DNA of 64,000 nucleotides from Cedecea lapagei. Lineage in GTDB: Bacteria > Pseudomonadota > Gammaproteobacteria > Enterobacterales > Enterobacteriaceae. The notes under the pieces were generated by a model. The model was not told the origin of the DNA. It saw nothing but the letters and a program-made list of their open reading frames with translations, and made no database searches. The stretch covers positions 3,844,001 to 3,908,000 of the forward strand of contig NZ_LR134201.1 of NCBI RefSeq assembly GCF_900635955.1. The letters are read 5' to 3'. The translations under genes and the position numbers were made by a program. Shown piece by piece: positions 1 through 12,248 of the stretch (positions within the stretch are counted from its first letter, which is position 1; the number at the start of each line of letters is the position of its first letter).

Positions 1-319
1 GAGAAGAGACGCCAAGATCCAACAAAATACCGTCGATCTTACCGTCCAGTTCGCGCTCACGAGCGTAATCTGCAAGCGCAGAGAATGGGCCATGAATGAT
101 GGAGAAGCGTGGGTCATCGATAGCAGCCGCCGCGGCAATCGCCTGCGGATCGCGGTCGATAGCCAGCAGCCGTCCCTGCTCACCGAGCTGGGACAGAATC
201 AGGCGTGAGTGGCCACCGCGACCAAAAGTGCCATCAATGTAGATGCCGTCAGGACGAATATTCAGGCCGTTAACGGCCTCATCCAGCAGCACCGTAGTGT
301 GTTTAAAATTTTCCATCAT
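1..319 (-). CDS. rsmH: 16S rRNA m4C1402 methyltransferase RsmH, N-terminal part (runs off the window)
   Basis: The first 106 residues of RsmH (MraW), which N4-methylates C1402 in the 30S decoding centre using S-adenosylmethionine. The reading frame was translated by hand; it begins [16 protein letters not shown] and carries the SAM-binding glycine-rich motif TFGRGGHS at residues 31-38, followed by [10 protein letters not shown]. The double ATG start matches the E. coli protein. It lies 2 bases downstream of the mraZ stop, so it is the second gene of the division/cell-wall (mra/dcw) operon. The rest of the gene is outside the window. Confidence 0.96.
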   Translation of the reverse strand, partial: MMENFKHTTVLLDEAVNGLNIRPDGIYIDGTFGRGGHSRLILSQLGEQGRLLAIDRDPQAIAAAAAIDDPRFSIIHGPFSALADYARERELDGKIDGILLDLGVSS

Positions 320-321
320 TT

Positions 322-780
322 CTAAAGTGACAAGTCCTGCAGACGATCCGACAAGGTGTTTGTCGAACCCTGCTCAGCGTCGATATCTTCCCTGACCTGT
401 TGATGCCAGGTCGCCTCATCCCACAGCTCAAACTTATTGAACTGGCCGACCAGCATTACTTCTTTGGTGAGCCCGGCGTGCTGACGCAAAACTGGCGCCA
501 GCAGCAGTCGCCCGGCGCTATCCATCTGACATTCGCTGGCATGCCCCAATAACAGCCGCTGCACGCGGCGCTCTGCGGGGTTCATGCTCGACAGACGGGC
601 AAGCTTTTGTTCAATGATTTCCCACTCGGGAACGGTATAAAGCAGCAGGCAGGGGTGATGGATGTCGATGGTACAAACCATCTGACCTTCTGAGGTTTCG
701 ATCAGCTTTTCCCTGTAACGGGTAGGTACGGCAAGCCGCCCCTTGCTGTCGAGATTGACTAACGTTGCCCCACGGAACAT
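322..780 (-). CDS. mraZ: Transcriptional regulator MraZ
   Basis: 152 residues, the usual length. MraZ is a ring-forming DNA-binding protein that represses its own promoter and so the division/cell-wall operon it heads. Two SpoVT/AbrB-like half-domains are visible, each with the signature DS(K/A)GR: residues 11-15 and 87-91. It is first in the operon, directly before rsmH. Its own operator, TGGGA-type repeats at 10-bp spacing, lies just upstream. The ATG is the one used in E. coli. Confidence 0.97.
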   Translation of the reverse strand: MFRGATLVNLDSKGRLAVPTRYREKLIETSEGQMVCTIDIHHPCLLLYTVPEWEIIEQKLARLSSMNPAERRVQRLLLGHASECQMDSAGRLLLAPVLRQHAGLTKEVMLVGQFNKFELWDEATWHQQVREDIDAEQGSTNTLSDRLQDLSL

Positions 781-808
781 GCCAGCCTCACCCTTTAATG
801 ACCCATTT

Positions 809-871
809 CACCACTTTATCCCACAAAATCCCACATAAAGGAGTTTACGGAGGGGAGGAAAACCTTGTCAA
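809..871 (-). promoter_or_regulatory. mraZ (Pmra) promoter and MraZ operator
   Basis: On the minus strand there is a consensus -35 TTGACA (871-866) and a -10 TAAACT (847-842) with an 18-bp spacer. Just downstream are direct repeats TGGGA (833-829), TGGGA (823-819) and TGGTG (813-809), each 10 bp apart. This is the TGGGN-N5 repeat arrangement known to bind MraZ in E. coli. It overlaps the expected start of transcription, so the sequence fits autorepression. Confidence 0.85.
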
Positions 872-1343
872 GCCAGCCAGGCCGCCAGTGGGAATAAATT
901 CCCGCACCTAAGCGATTGATTAATGGCTGGCGTGAAAAAGCCCGCATTAGCGAGGCAAAATTAACGTTATGAATATTTGAAAGAAAAAGACCAATAAACA
1001 TCAACAGCGTTAAAACGACGGAATACCTGGTTTAAAAAATATTAAGTACTCAGTTTGCGACGCGGGCGGCATTTTAAGGTATTTCAGGGCGGGTGAACAG
1101 CGCCAGATGCCCGTCTGATGCAGGCCTGGCGCAGGTCAGGAGAAAACGAAGAAGGTGAATGATGAATAATCCAACATTTCTTATCACGCTGGTGTGTAAC
1201 AAAATAATACAAAGGAGGAATTTATTTCCCGCTGCGGTTTTTTTTAGCAGATTTTTCCCGCTTCATTAATTGCCTTAAAAAATAAGGGTAAATATACGGG
1301 AAAAATCTTAATTGAGCCTAAGGGACGGGCAGTAGGCTGTTTC
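872..1343. other. mraZ-cra spacer with no clear gene
   Basis: About 470 bases between the mra promoter and the cra stop. E. coli also has a long spacer here. It holds a long inverted repeat (1249-1308, listed separately), a weak cra-side hairpin AGCCTA/TAGGCT (1315-1320 and 1333-1338) and one short plus-strand frame (1159-1269, see findings). No recognised RNA gene was seen. Confidence 0.5.
1249..1308. repeat. Long-loop inverted repeat downstream of cra
   Basis: AGATTTTTCCCG (1249-1260) is repeated exactly in inverted orientation as CGGGAAAAATCT (1297-1308), with a 36-base A+T-rich loop. It lies 35 bases past the cra stop. A T8 run (1238-1245) sits just outside it on the plus strand. It could be a 3'-UTR structure of the cra transcript, but it is not a typical intrinsic terminator. 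Confidence 0.6.
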
Positions 1344-2348
1344 TTAGTAGCGACTTAAGCTGCCGCGGCGATAAAGATTGCGACGGATCCGGGTTAACCC
1401 TGGCTTTGGCTTGCGTGGTTCATCAAGGCTTGCCAGCACCAGCTCAAGCACCCTTTCTGCGACATCACGATGGCGCTGCGCGACCGCCAGCACCGGGCAC
1501 TGCAGGAAATCCAGCAGTTCGTGATCGCCAAAGGTGGCGATGGCCAGGTCTGAAGGCAGCCGCCCGTGACGACGCAGCGTCACATCCATCACGCCCTGCA
1601 GCAACGCAAAAGAGGTTGTGTACAGCGCGTCCGGCATGGCGTGGGTTTCCAGCCATTTTTCAAAGAGCTGGGCCGCGGCTTCGCGTTCATAGCTGTTGGC
1701 ATAGAGGTAGTTAACCGTGCGCGGATCGTCCTTCCAGGCAGTACGGAATCCCTGCTCGCGCAGGAAACTGACCGACAGCTCAGGCAGCGCGCCGAGATAA
1801 AGAATGTTGTCCCCGGGGAATTTACGCAGCTCCTCAGCCAGCATCTCCGCATCGTCCTGATCGGCCCCCACCACGCTGGTGAAATGCTCGCGATCCAGGG
1901 CACGGTCGAGGGCGATAATCGGCAATGAATCGTTGGCCCAGCGCTGATAAAAAGGGTGCTCAGGCGGAAGAGACGTGGAGACAATAATCGCATCAACCTG
2001 CCGCTGAAGAAGGTGTTCAATACAGCGCATTTCGTTGTCGGGCTGATCTTCAGAGCAGGCGATCAGCAGCTGATAACCGCGCTGACGAGCCTGGCGTTCA
2101 AGGTAATTTGCGATACGGGTATAGCTGGTGTTTTCCAGGTCAGGGATCACCAGACCGATAGAACGCGTGCGCCCTGCCCGTAGCCCTGCGGCCACCGCAT
2201 TAGGGTGGTAGTTATGTTCGCGTACCACCGCCATCACTTTCTCAACGGTTTTATCGCTGACGCGATACTGTTTCGCTTTTCCGTTGATAACGTAGCTTGC
2301 CGTGGTGCGCGACACTCCCGCCAGGCGCGCGATTTCATCCAATTTCAC
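1344..2348 (-). CDS. cra: Catabolite repressor/activator Cra (FruR)
   Basis: 334 residues, the length of E. coli Cra. A LacI-family global regulator that senses fructose 1-phosphate (and possibly fructose 1,6-bisphosphate), represses glycolytic genes and activates gluconeogenic ones. The N-terminal helix-turn-helix ([20 protein letters not shown], residues 2-21) is followed by the periplasmic-binding-protein-like effector domain from about residue 60. The start is GTG, preceded by AGGGG seven bases upstream, as in E. coli. It is downstream of ilvH on the same strand, separated by the ilvH terminator. Confidence 0.97.
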   Translation of the reverse strand: MKLDEIARLAGVSRTTASYVINGKAKQYRVSDKTVEKVMAVVREHNYHPNAVAAGLRAGRTRSIGLVIPDLENTSYTRIANYLERQARQRGYQLLIACSEDQPDNEMRCIEHLLQRQVDAIIVSTSLPPEHPFYQRWANDSLPIIALDRALDREHFTSVVGADQDDAEMLAEELRKFPGDNILYLGALPELSVSFLREQGFRTAWKDDPRTVNYLYANSYEREAAAQLFEKWLETHAMPDALYTTSFALLQGVMDVTLRRHGRLPSDLAIATFGDHELLDFLQCPVLAVAQRHRDVAERVLELVLASLDEPRKPKPGLTRIRRNLYRRGSLSRY

Positions 2349-2471
2349 TGTAGCCCCTTACTCTCCAGGTGATCCATAACCATACCCTGGTCATGGTTAA
2401 CAACTTTTACATCTAAGCGCAGAATAATAACTCCGGCAACCGCTTTTGCGGGATGTTGTTTGCTGATTTGC

Positions 2472-2500
2472 AAAAAAAAGCCCGGCAGTGATTGCCGGGC
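2472..2500 (-). terminator. ilvH intrinsic terminator
   Basis: Minus strand: stem GCCCGGCA / TGCCGGGC (2500-2493 and 2487-2480) with a 5-base loop, followed by eight U residues (2479-2472). It lies 25 bases after the ilvH stop and separates ilvIH from cra. Confidence 0.9.
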
Positions 2501-2524
2501 ATGTGAGTTAGATCACATTCACGG

Positions 2525-3016
2525 CTAACGCATGATCTTGTCGCCGCGCGAAACACCGACAATCCCCGAGCGGGCCACTTCGACAATTTTCGCCACGTCA
2601 CGAATCGTATCGAGGAACGCGTTAAGTTTATCGCTGGTACCGGCAAGCTGGACCGTGTAAAGCGTTGGCGTCACATCGATGATTTGCCCACGGAAAATTT
2701 CCGCGCTGCGTTTCACCTCTTCACGCGCATATCCGCTGGCCTGCACCTTCACCAGCATAATTTCACGCTCGACGTAGGCCCCCTGCCCCAGCTCGCTGAC
2801 GCGCAGCACATCCACCAGCTTATGGAGCTGTTTCTCAATCTGCTCGAGGACTTTCTCATCGCCGACGGTTTGAATCGTCATACGGGACAGCGTTGGATCA
2901 TCCGTAGGCGCTACGGTGAGACTTTCGATGTTATAGCCACGCTGAGAGAACAAACCAATGACCCGGGACAGCGCGCCTGATTCATTTTCCAGTAATACCG
3001 ATAATATCCGGCGCAT
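2525..3016 (-). CDS. ilvH: Acetolactate synthase III regulatory (small) subunit
   Basis: 163 residues from the ATG that gives [19 protein letters not shown], matching E. coli; an upstream in-frame extension of 10 codons is rejected because it would run into ilvI. IlvH carries an N-terminal ACT domain (about residues 4-78) that binds valine and confers feedback inhibition on the IlvI catalytic subunit. It starts 2 bases after the ilvI stop, so the two are translated as a pair. The enzyme makes acetolactate and acetohydroxybutyrate for valine, leucine and isoleucine. Confidence 0.97.
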   Translation of the reverse strand: MRRILSVLLENESGALSRVIGLFSQRGYNIESLTVAPTDDPTLSRMTIQTVGDEKVLEQIEKQLHKLVDVLRVSELGQGAYVEREIMLVKVQASGYAREEVKRSAEIFRGQIIDVTPTLYTVQLAGTSDKLNAFLDTIRDVAKIVEVARSGIVGVSRGDKIMR

Positions 3017-3018
3017 AA

Positions 3019-4743
3019 TCAGGTTCTCTCCGTTTTGCTTAACCACATTTCATCCATTCCGCCGCCGCGAATCTGCATAGGATAAACGTGCTCAGTACCA
3101 TCAACCGTCACATCAACAAACACCAGGCGACCACCGCGAACGGTTTCCAGCGCATGCGCAAGCTTGCTTTCAAGCTCTTCCGGCTTTGTGATGCTGATCC
3201 CGACGTGACCATAAGCTTCCGCAAGGCGCACAAAGTCCGGAAGCGACTCCATATAAGACTGGGAGTGGCGGCCAGAATAAATCATGTCCTGCCACTGTTT
3301 TACCATACCGAGGTAGCGGTTATTGAGGTTTAAAACCAGAACCGACAAACCGTACTGCAGCGCGGTGGAAAGCTCCTGAATGTTCATCTGGATACTGCCG
3401 TCACCGGTCACGCAAATCACCGTCTCGTCCGGCAGCGCCATCTTGACGCCCAGGGCAGCAGGAAGGCCAAAGCCCATCGTGCCAAGGCCACCGGAATTGA
3501 TCCAACGGCGCGGCTTATCGAACGGATAATAGAGGGCGGCAAACATCTGGTGCTGCCCTACGTCAGAGGTGACATACGCCTCACCGTTTGTCAGGCGATA
3601 AGCCGTTTCAATAACCGCCTGCGGCTTAATGGCCGCACTGGTGCGATCGAACTCAAGGCATTGACGGGCACACCACTGCTCAATCTGTTGCCACCAGTCG
3701 CGAATATCATCCCCGGACTGCTGGGTGTCTTCATGAGCAAGCAGCTCCAGCATCTGCGTCAGAACCTGATGCGCGTCGCCCACAATCGGGATATCCGCCG
3801 CCACGGTTTTTGAGATAGAAGTCGGGTCGATATCAATATGCAGTACCGTCGCATTCGGGCAGTACTTCGCGAGATTGTTGGTGGTACGGTCATCAAAGCG
3901 AACGCCTACGGCAAAGATCACGTCCGAATGGTGCATCGTCATGTTCGCTTCGTAGGTGCCGTGCATGCCAAGCATGCCCAGAGCCTGTCGGTGCGTCGCC
4001 GGGAACGCCCCAAGCCCCATTAGGGAGGAGACAACCGGAATATTGAGCTTTTCGGCAAGCGTTAACAGTTCGCCTTCGCACGCTGAATTGATGGCACCGC
4101 CGCCCACGTACATCACCGGCTTTTTCGCCGCAATGAGCGTCTGCAGGGCACGTTTAATCTGCCCTTTGTGCCCCTGCGTCGTCGGGTTGTAAGAGCGCAT
4201 GCTCACGGTGTCAGGCCAGGCATACGGCAGCTTGTTCAGCGGGCTCATGATGTCTTTCGGCAAATCAACAACAACCGGCCCCGGTCGGCCGCTTGAGGCC
4301 AGCCAGAAGGCCTTTTTGATGATGCCCGGGATATCCTCAACCTGCTTAACTAAGAAGCTGTGTTTCACGACAGGACGGGAGATACCGACCATGTCACACT
4401 CCTGAAAGGCATCGTAGCCAATCAAAGAGGTGGCAACCTGCCCGGACAGCACCACCATAGGAATAGAGTCCATATAGGCGGTGGCAATGCCGGTAATGGC
4501 GTTGGTGGCACCGGGACCTGAAGTCACGAGCACCACCCCCGTCTCACCCGTTGCGCGTGCAAGGCCATCGGCCATATGCACTGCGGCCTGCTCATGGCGA
4601 ACCAGCACATGATCAATCCCGCCCATCGTATGAAGCGCATCGTAAATATCGAGTACGGCGCCTCCCGGGTAGCCGAATACTTGCTTCACGCCCTGATCGA
4701 TTAACGACCGGACGACCATCTCGGCTCCTGACAACATCTCCAT
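3019..4743 (-). CDS. ilvI: Acetolactate synthase III catalytic (large) subunit
   Basis: 574 residues from the ATG with GGAGG ahead of it; this gives [14 protein letters not shown] as in E. coli and drops a 15-codon upstream extension. It is a thiamine-diphosphate enzyme: the catalytic glutamate is E51 in [20 protein letters not shown]. The TPP/Mg motif GDGS with the downstream NLNNRYLG is near residues 437-470. It condenses pyruvate with pyruvate or 2-ketobutyrate. It forms an operon with ilvH. In E. coli this operon is activated by Lrp; the corresponding upstream spacer is present here. Confidence 0.97.
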   Translation of the reverse strand: MEMLSGAEMVVRSLIDQGVKQVFGYPGGAVLDIYDALHTMGGIDHVLVRHEQAAVHMADGLARATGETGVVLVTSGPGATNAITGIATAYMDSIPMVVLSGQVATSLIGYDAFQECDMVGISRPVVKHSFLVKQVEDIPGIIKKAFWLASSGRPGPVVVDLPKDIMSPLNKLPYAWPDTVSMRSYNPTTQGHKGQIKRALQTLIAAKKPVMYVGGGAINSACEGELLTLAEKLNIPVVSSLMGLGAFPATHRQALGMLGMHGTYEANMTMHHSDVIFAVGVRFDDRTTNNLAKYCPNATVLHIDIDPTSISKTVAADIPIVGDAHQVLTQMLELLAHEDTQQSGDDIRDWWQQIEQWCARQCLEFDRTSAAIKPQAVIETAYRLTNGEAYVTSDVGQHQMFAALYYPFDKPRRWINSGGLGTMGFGLPAALGVKMALPDETVICVTGDGSIQMNIQELSTALQYGLSVLVLNLNNRYLGMVKQWQDMIYSGRHSQSYMESLPDFVRLAEAYGHVGISITKPEELESKLAHALETVRGGRLVFVDVTVDGTEHVYPMQIRGGGMDEMWLSKTERT

Positions 4744-5148
4744 GGTTTTGCCTCCAGGCTCACGTTTTTGACCGCACGCAGACATCATTTCCGCGCCGTC
4801 GCTGCGACAGGTTGTGTCTCTGCCTGTATCGTTTTTATAAAGTTAGGGCATTAACATAACCGCTCAAAATCCCTCAGGCAATTATCCACCAGGGCTAGCC
4901 AAGGGCAGGCATTTACGCTCACCGCTACAAAACCGATGCATTACGGAGCGATCGTCTGAATAGAGCGGACAGCTATTGACGAATATGTCAAAGATACGGA
5001 GAAATACAGCGCGTTATACATTAATTAAACATTATGAAACTGTTCGCTCGGGCGTCTTCGCCGGCTTTAAAGTAGAAAATACTGCGTTTCATAAAAGATA
5101 AAGGAAAATCGGGCTGTTTAGGCCCGGAACTCAAAAATAATGCTTGGT
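4744..5148. promoter_or_regulatory. ilvI upstream region and leuO 3' flank
   Basis: 405 bases without a gene. It must contain the ilvIH promoter, which in E. coli is a long Lrp-controlled region. An A+T-rich stretch with TTTATAA near 4835-4842 is a possible -10 area, but I do not assert exact hexamers or Lrp sites. The leuO-proximal end holds the leuO terminator hairpin. Confidence 0.5.
5100..5126 (-). terminator. Probable leuO terminator
   Basis: Minus strand: CGGGC (5126-5122) and GCCCG (5114-5110) form a short stem with a 7-base loop, followed by ATTTTCCTTT. It lies 23 bases past the leuO stop. The stem is only 5 bp, so strength is uncertain. Confidence 0.5.
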
Positions 5149-6093
5149 TTATTTTCGGCAGCTATTCGCTATCAGACCCTGCATCCATAAATGTCCCTTA
5201 TCCTGCCCGGCTGCACCATGCCATGAGAGGAAACAGGTGCGTCTCTTCTTCACAAAAGGCAATGAATATAGATTAAGTTTCAAGCTATTAGAGACACTTT
5301 CCGCCAGCCATCTGGGCGCCACCGCCACCATCCTTGTTTGTGAGATCACATTCAATACGCAGGTGATCGCCATCCCCTGATAGGCAATAGATTTTTGTTT
5401 CTCCCGCGTGTCATACCAGGGAGAACTGAATGAGCAATAACATTCCAGAGACACTACCGCATGCTGCTGGTTATAGAAATCGGCCACCGTCAACGGAGAA
5501 TGAAATCCGGGATGATCGCATCCTGTCACCAATACCATTTCATCCTCAAACAGAGGAACTCTCTTAAACTCCTGACGAGCAATCTCTTCGTAGGAAATCA
5601 GAAAATCAACCTCCTGCTGGCGCATCTGCTGCTCAATACCTGCGTTAAAAGGAGACTGAAAGGTTAATTGGACATGGGGGGCAGCATATTTAATTCCGTC
5701 AAGTATGCCCGGCATAATTTTACTGTCCAGCGGGCTCGCAATACAGAGCGCAAACTGTCGCTCGCTGACGAGGGGATCAAAACCGCTACCGGGCAACTCA
5801 TTCTGTACTATTTGCAGCGCATGACGCACCACGCTACAGAGCTGTACTGCCCTCGTTGTCGGCTGTATACCCCGGCCATAACGGACAAAAAGCTCATCGT
5901 TAAAAGTGACTTTTAGCCTGGAAACAGCGTTACTGACGGCGGGTTGAGACATGCCCAGCAGCCTGGCGGCACCGGTAATACTTCTGGCTTTCATCACCAT
6001 ATCGAAGACCGTCAGTAGATTAAGATCTACGTCACGTAGGCGGGGCTTTATTTTATTCAGCTCACTGGGGTGCTCATTTATTCTATCATCCAT
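5149..6093 (-). CDS. leuO: LysR-family regulator LeuO
   Basis: 314 residues, the same length as E. coli LeuO. The N-terminal winged HTH ([20 protein letters not shown], near residues 38-57) and the [16 protein letters not shown] segment are strongly conserved; the effector-binding half has diverged more. LeuO antagonises H-NS silencing and controls many stress and virulence genes. Its place between ilvIH and leuLABCD is the family-wide arrangement. The ATG has GAGAGGAAA ahead of it. The A+T-rich upstream spacer fits H-NS control. Confidence 0.94.
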   Translation of the reverse strand: MDDRINEHPSELNKIKPRLRDVDLNLLTVFDMVMKARSITGAARLLGMSQPAVSNAVSRLKVTFNDELFVRYGRGIQPTTRAVQLCSVVRHALQIVQNELPGSGFDPLVSERQFALCIASPLDSKIMPGILDGIKYAAPHVQLTFQSPFNAGIEQQMRQQEVDFLISYEEIARQEFKRVPLFEDEMVLVTGCDHPGFHSPLTVADFYNQQHAVVSLECYCSFSSPWYDTREKQKSIAYQGMAITCVLNVISQTRMVAVAPRWLAESVSNSLKLNLYSLPFVKKRRTCFLSWHGAAGQDKGHLWMQGLIANSCRK

Positions 6094-6524
6094 TTTCCTC
6101 TCCAGTTTTGATTAGGTAACATCCCGCAATGCCTAAATTGGAATGTCCCTTATTTATATTTATCTGGTTCCCTGATTTATAATTAATCGACTTACGACAA
6201 CATCTATTACCCACAAAGAAATAAAAACATCACCAGACAGTCAATATAAGGCCATTCGAAATAATAAGGCCAGAATTGAGACAATACATGAGTTTTATCA
6301 TATTCATAGAATGAATTTTGAAAAAAACCACATTATCAGACGAGGTCACACTTTTACGCTCTCTTTTAACATATATCAGGATAACGCCCTTTCCCGGCAT
6401 TTTTCACTGCCGATGCGCCACTGAGTTAACGCCTTATCCCCACTCTCAGGGTGGCTGAGGGTTGACACCAGAAGAGAGATCAAGTACCAATAAATACATC
6501 ACGAAATTGCACAGGGCTTGAAAC
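6094..6524. promoter_or_regulatory. leuO-leuL divergent regulatory region
   Basis: 430 bases, clearly A+T-rich up to about 6400, between divergent leuO (minus) and leuLABCD (plus). The leu promoter candidate is TTGACA at 6462-6467 with TACCAA at 6485-6490 (17-bp spacer), placing transcription start about 30 bases before leuL. The A+T-rich part is where H-NS/LeuO control would be expected; no other site is asserted. Confidence 0.6.
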
Positions 6525-6608
6525 ATGAATCGCACCGTCCGCCTACCAGGTCTACTACTAAACGCAGCTTATTTGCGCGGTAGACTGGTGGGCGACAATC
6601 AGCGTTGA
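6525..6608 (+). CDS. leuL: leu operon leader peptide LeuL
   Basis: A 27-codon frame just before the attenuator. It contains six leucines, including a run of three consecutive CTA codons (residues 10-12) and another CTA at residue 7. E. coli LeuL has a comparable Leu run (LLLLN) followed by a similar LRGR motif; here the sequence is GLLLNAAYLRGRL. Ribosome stalling at these rare leucine codons when charged tRNA-Leu is scarce would favour the antiterminator over the terminator at 6627-6656. Confidence 0.88.
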   Translation: MNRTVRLPGLLLNAAYLRGRLVGDNQR

Positions 6609-6626
6609 TTCAAGCTTCCAGACAGA

Positions 6627-6656
6627 AAAAACCCGCGCCAATGCGCGGGTTTTTTT
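6627..6656 (+). terminator. leu operon attenuator terminator
   Basis: ACCCGCGC (6631-6638), loop CAAT, GCGCGGGT (6643-6650), followed by six T residues. It lies 22 bases after the leuL stop and 42 bases before leuA, so it is the transcription attenuator of the leucine operon. Confidence 0.92.
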
Positions 6657-6698
6657 ATGCTCGTCGCGAAGGCAACCAGACAGATAAAGGACCGAACC

Positions 6699-9367
<2,669 letters not shown>

Positions 9368-9369
9368 TC

Positions 9370-10770
9370 ATGGCCAGGACCTTATATCAGAAGTTGTACG
9401 ATGCCCACGTCGTGTATGAAGCCCCGGAAGAGACGCCGCTGCTGTATATCGACCGCCATCTGGTGCATGAAGTCACCTCCCCACAGGCTTTTGACGGACT
9501 GCGTGCCCATGGCCGCCCGGTACGCCAGCCGGGGAAAACCTTCGCCACGATGGACCACAACGTCTCCACCCAAACTAAGGATATCAACGCCTCCGGCGAG
9601 ATGGCGCGTATCCAGATGCAGGAGCTGATGAAGAACTGCGAAGAGTTTGGCGTTGAACTGTACGATCTGAATCACCCTTACCAGGGCATCGTGCACGTCA
9701 TGGGGCCTGAGCAAGGGATTACCCTGCCGGGCATGACCATCGTGTGCGGCGACTCCCATACGGCAACTCACGGCGCATTCGGCGCGCTGGCTTTCGGGAT
9801 TGGTACTTCCGAAGTTGAACACGTCCTGGCGACGCAAACCCTGAAGCAGGGACGCGCGAAAACCATGAAAATTGAAGTCAAGGGCAAAGCGGCTCCGGGC
9901 ATCACGGCAAAAGATATCGTGCTGGCGATCATCGGAAAAACCGGCAGCGCCGGCGGCACCGGCCACGTTGTTGAGTTCTGCGGCGAGGCTATCCGTGCGC
10001 TGAGCATGGAAGGCCGCATGACGCTGTGTAACATGGCGATTGAAATGGGGGCCAAAGCCGGGATTGTCGCGCCGGATGAAACCACCTTTGAGTATGTTAA
10101 AGGCCGCCTGCACGCCCCGAAAGGCGCGGACTGGGATGAAGCCGTCGAGTACTGGAAAACCTTCAGCACCGACGAAGGCGCGAAGTTTGACACCATCGTC
10201 ACGTTAGACGCTGCCGACATTGCCCCACAGGTCACCTGGGGAACCAACCCGGGCCAGGTTATCTCCGTTAACGACAATATTCCCGATCCAGAATCCTTTA
10301 GCGATCCGGTTGAGCGCGCATCAGCGGAAAAAGCTTTAGCCTACATGGGCCTGAAGCCGGGTATCCCGCTGACCGAAGTGACTATCGATAAAGTCTTTAT
10401 CGGCTCCTGCACCAACTCGCGCATCGAAGACCTGCGTGCGGCGGCTGAAATCGCCAAAGGCCGTAAGGTTGCGCCAGGCGTGCTGGCCATGGTTGTGCCA
10501 GGCTCCGGTCCGGTAAAAGCTCAGGCTGAATCAGAAGGGCTGGATAAGATCTTTATTGAAGCCGGTTTTGAATGGCGTTTGCCTGGTTGCTCGATGTGTC
10601 TGGCAATGAACAACGACCGCCTGAATCCGGGCGAACGCTGCGCCTCCACCAGCAACCGCAACTTCGAAGGCCGTCAGGGTCGCGGCGGGCGTACTCACCT
10701 GGTCAGCCCTGCCATGGCCGCAGCGGCAGCCGTTGCCGGTCATTTCGCCGATATTCGTACACTGAAATAA
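9370..10770 (+). CDS. leuC: 3-isopropylmalate dehydratase large subunit
   Basis: 466 residues, identical in length to E. coli LeuC. An aconitase-family enzyme that isomerises 2- to 3-isopropylmalate together with LeuD. The three [4Fe-4S] cysteine ligands are present in FIGSCTNSR (C347) and [14 protein letters not shown] (C407, C410). It lies between leuB and leuD in the leucine operon. Confidence 0.98.
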   Translation: MARTLYQKLYDAHVVYEAPEETPLLYIDRHLVHEVTSPQAFDGLRAHGRPVRQPGKTFATMDHNVSTQTKDINASGEMARIQMQELMKNCEEFGVELYDLNHPYQGIVHVMGPEQGITLPGMTIVCGDSHTATHGAFGALAFGIGTSEVEHVLATQTLKQGRAKTMKIEVKGKAAPGITAKDIVLAIIGKTGSAGGTGHVVEFCGEAIRALSMEGRMTLCNMAIEMGAKAGIVAPDETTFEYVKGRLHAPKGADWDEAVEYWKTFSTDEGAKFDTIVTLDAADIAPQVTWGTNPGQVISVNDNIPDPESFSDPVERASAEKALAYMGLKPGIPLTEVTIDKVFIGSCTNSRIEDLRAAAEIAKGRKVAPGVLAMVVPGSGPVKAQAESEGLDKIFIEAGFEWRLPGCSMCLAMNNDRLNPGERCASTSNRNFEGRQGRGGRTHLVSPAMAAAAAVAGHFADIRTLK

Positions 10771-10781
10771 GAGGAACTACC

Positions 10782-11387
10782 ATGGCAGAGAAATTTATCC
10801 AACATACCGGCCTGGTCGTTCCGCTGGACGCGGCGAACGTCGATACCGATGCCATTATCCCGAAGCAGTTTTTGCAGAAGGTAACCCGCACCGGCTTTGG
10901 CGCTCACCTGTTTAACGACTGGCGTTTTCTGGACGATGCCGGACAAGTGCCTAACCCGGAGTTCGTACTGAACTACCCGGAATTTAAAGGCGCCTCTATT
11001 CTGCTGGCCCGTGAAAACTTCGGCTGCGGCTCTTCCCGCGAGCACGCGCCGTGGGCATTAACCGACTACGGCTTTAAAGTGGTGATCGCGCCAAGCTTCG
11101 CAGACATCTTCTACGGTAACTCGTTTAACAACCAGCTGTTGCCGGTTATCCTGAGCGATGAGCAGGTGGATGAGCTGTTTAAGCTGGTCGACGCCCAGCC
11201 AGGCATTAAGTTTATCGTCGATCTGGAAGCCCAGACGGTTCAGGCCGGTGAGAAAAGCTATTCGTTTGCGCTGGACAGCTTCCGCCGTCACTGCATGCTG
11301 AACGGCCTGGACAGCATCGGCCTGACGCTGCAGCACGAAGCCGCTATTTCAGGCTACGAGCAAAAACTGCCGGCATTTATGCAGTAA
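10782..11387 (+). CDS. leuD: 3-isopropylmalate dehydratase small subunit
   Basis: 201 residues from the ATG in AACTACCATGGCAGAG, preceded by GAGG; this is the E. coli start ([16 protein letters not shown]), and a longer frame overlapping leuC is rejected. It supplies the swivelling substrate domain of the LeuCD isomerase, with the [16 protein letters not shown] motif. Last gene of the leucine operon, followed directly by a terminator. Confidence 0.98.
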   Translation: MAEKFIQHTGLVVPLDAANVDTDAIIPKQFLQKVTRTGFGAHLFNDWRFLDDAGQVPNPEFVLNYPEFKGASILLARENFGCGSSREHAPWALTDYGFKVVIAPSFADIFYGNSFNNQLLPVILSDEQVDELFKLVDAQPGIKFIVDLEAQTVQAGEKSYSFALDSFRRHCMLNGLDSIGLTLQHEAAISGYEQKLPAFMQ

Positions 11388-11390
11388 TAA

Positions 11391-11423
11391 AAAAGGGGCG
11401 CCTCCTCTGCGCCCCTTTTATTT
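11391..11423 (+). terminator. leuABCD operon terminator
   Basis: AAAGGGGCGC (11392-11401), 7-base loop, GCGCCCCTTT (11409-11418), then TTATTT. It starts four bases after the leuD stop. Confidence 0.88.
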
Positions 11424-11516
11424 CAGTCTTAACACCCGCCAGACATTCACTTTTTCCGTACTAAATGCATAATGCTAAAGCGTTATTTATAACGACATGC
11501 CTTTAATTAGCCACGG

Positions 11517-12239
11517 ATGAGCCAGCAAGAAATGCCGTCTGTTCCCTTTATCACTTACAGCAACGATGGCGGATTTATGCTTAAAAATCAGGACAGGCTA
11601 CTTCACTTACTTATCTGTATCGGAGCCTGGATTGGCTGGTATGCATTATCCATTTTCGCAGCAATGCTGCCGGGCTTTGCAGGCCTCTTCCGGTCAGGCA
11701 TGGCGATACCCGCGCTGGTAGTCTGTTTTTGGTTACCGTACACCCTGATTATCTGGCGACACTATCAAAATCATTATGGGACGTTGCCTTTAGGGAAAGT
11801 CACCCTCTCTGGATTGATACTTCCGGCAATAGCATTAATTATTCTAATTATTATTCAACAATTTACAGGATCACCTGAACCCTGGATGCAAAGCATCGAC
11901 CGGCTACCTGTGCTCAGTTTAGTGCTGTTAGCACTAACAGCCACTTTACTGGCTCCCATTGCAGAAGAAGTTGTTTTTAGAGGCTTTTTGTTAAATGCAG
12001 GCGAAGGGTACGGCAAAGTGGGTAAAAACGTCGCTATGTTGATGGCATCCGCTCTTTTTGCCTTCAGCCACTCGCAATATCAGAACGCAACGACCTTCAT
12101 TAGCCTGTTTATCTTTTCAGTGATTCTTTGCCTGGCCCGGGTTTACTCTGGCAGCCTGATTGTGCCAATAGTTTTGCACGGCTTAAACAATGCAATATCG
12201 TTTTCCTTTTTGCTTTTACTTGATAAGCCGCTCCAATAG
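11517..12239 (+). CDS. CPBP-family intramembrane protease (Abi/CAAX-like)
   Basis: 240 residues with several hydrophobic segments. The three CPBP motifs are visible: EEVVFRGFLL (EExxxR), the FAFSHSQ segment (FxxxH) and HGLNNA (HxxxN). Enzymes of this family are membrane glutamic/metallo-type proteases; some process prenylated or bacteriocin-related peptides, but no substrate can be assigned here. The gene sits alone between the leu terminator and setA, where E. coli has nothing. It is A+T-richer than its neighbours. The start is uncertain: the first ATG (11517) has a weak ribosome site, and a second at 11577, before the first hydrophobic helix, follows GGCGG. Confidence 0.82.
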   Translation: MSQQEMPSVPFITYSNDGGFMLKNQDRLLHLLICIGAWIGWYALSIFAAMLPGFAGLFRSGMAIPALVVCFWLPYTLIIWRHYQNHYGTLPLGKVTLSGLILPAIALIILIIIQQFTGSPEPWMQSIDRLPVLSLVLLALTATLLAPIAEEVVFRGFLLNAGEGYGKVGKNVAMLMASALFAFSHSQYQNATTFISLFIFSVILCLARVYSGSLIVPIVLHGLNNAISFSFLLLLDKPLQ

Positions 12240-12248
12240 CGGCTCAAA

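Noticed and set aside
816..1004. 62-codon minus-strand frame upstream of mraZ
   Set aside because: It spans the mra promoter and operator, has no ribosome site and no similarity that I recognise.
2352..2390. Possible 12-codon leader peptide ending on the cra start (ATG GTT ATG GAT...)
   Set aside because: The stop overlaps the cra GTG, but no convincing ribosome site precedes it and such a short frame is expected by chance.
2413..2646. Minus-strand 77-codon frame overlapping the ilvH 3' end
   Set aside because: It lies in another frame of ilvH and runs across the ilvH terminator; no family resemblance. ilvH is unambiguous.
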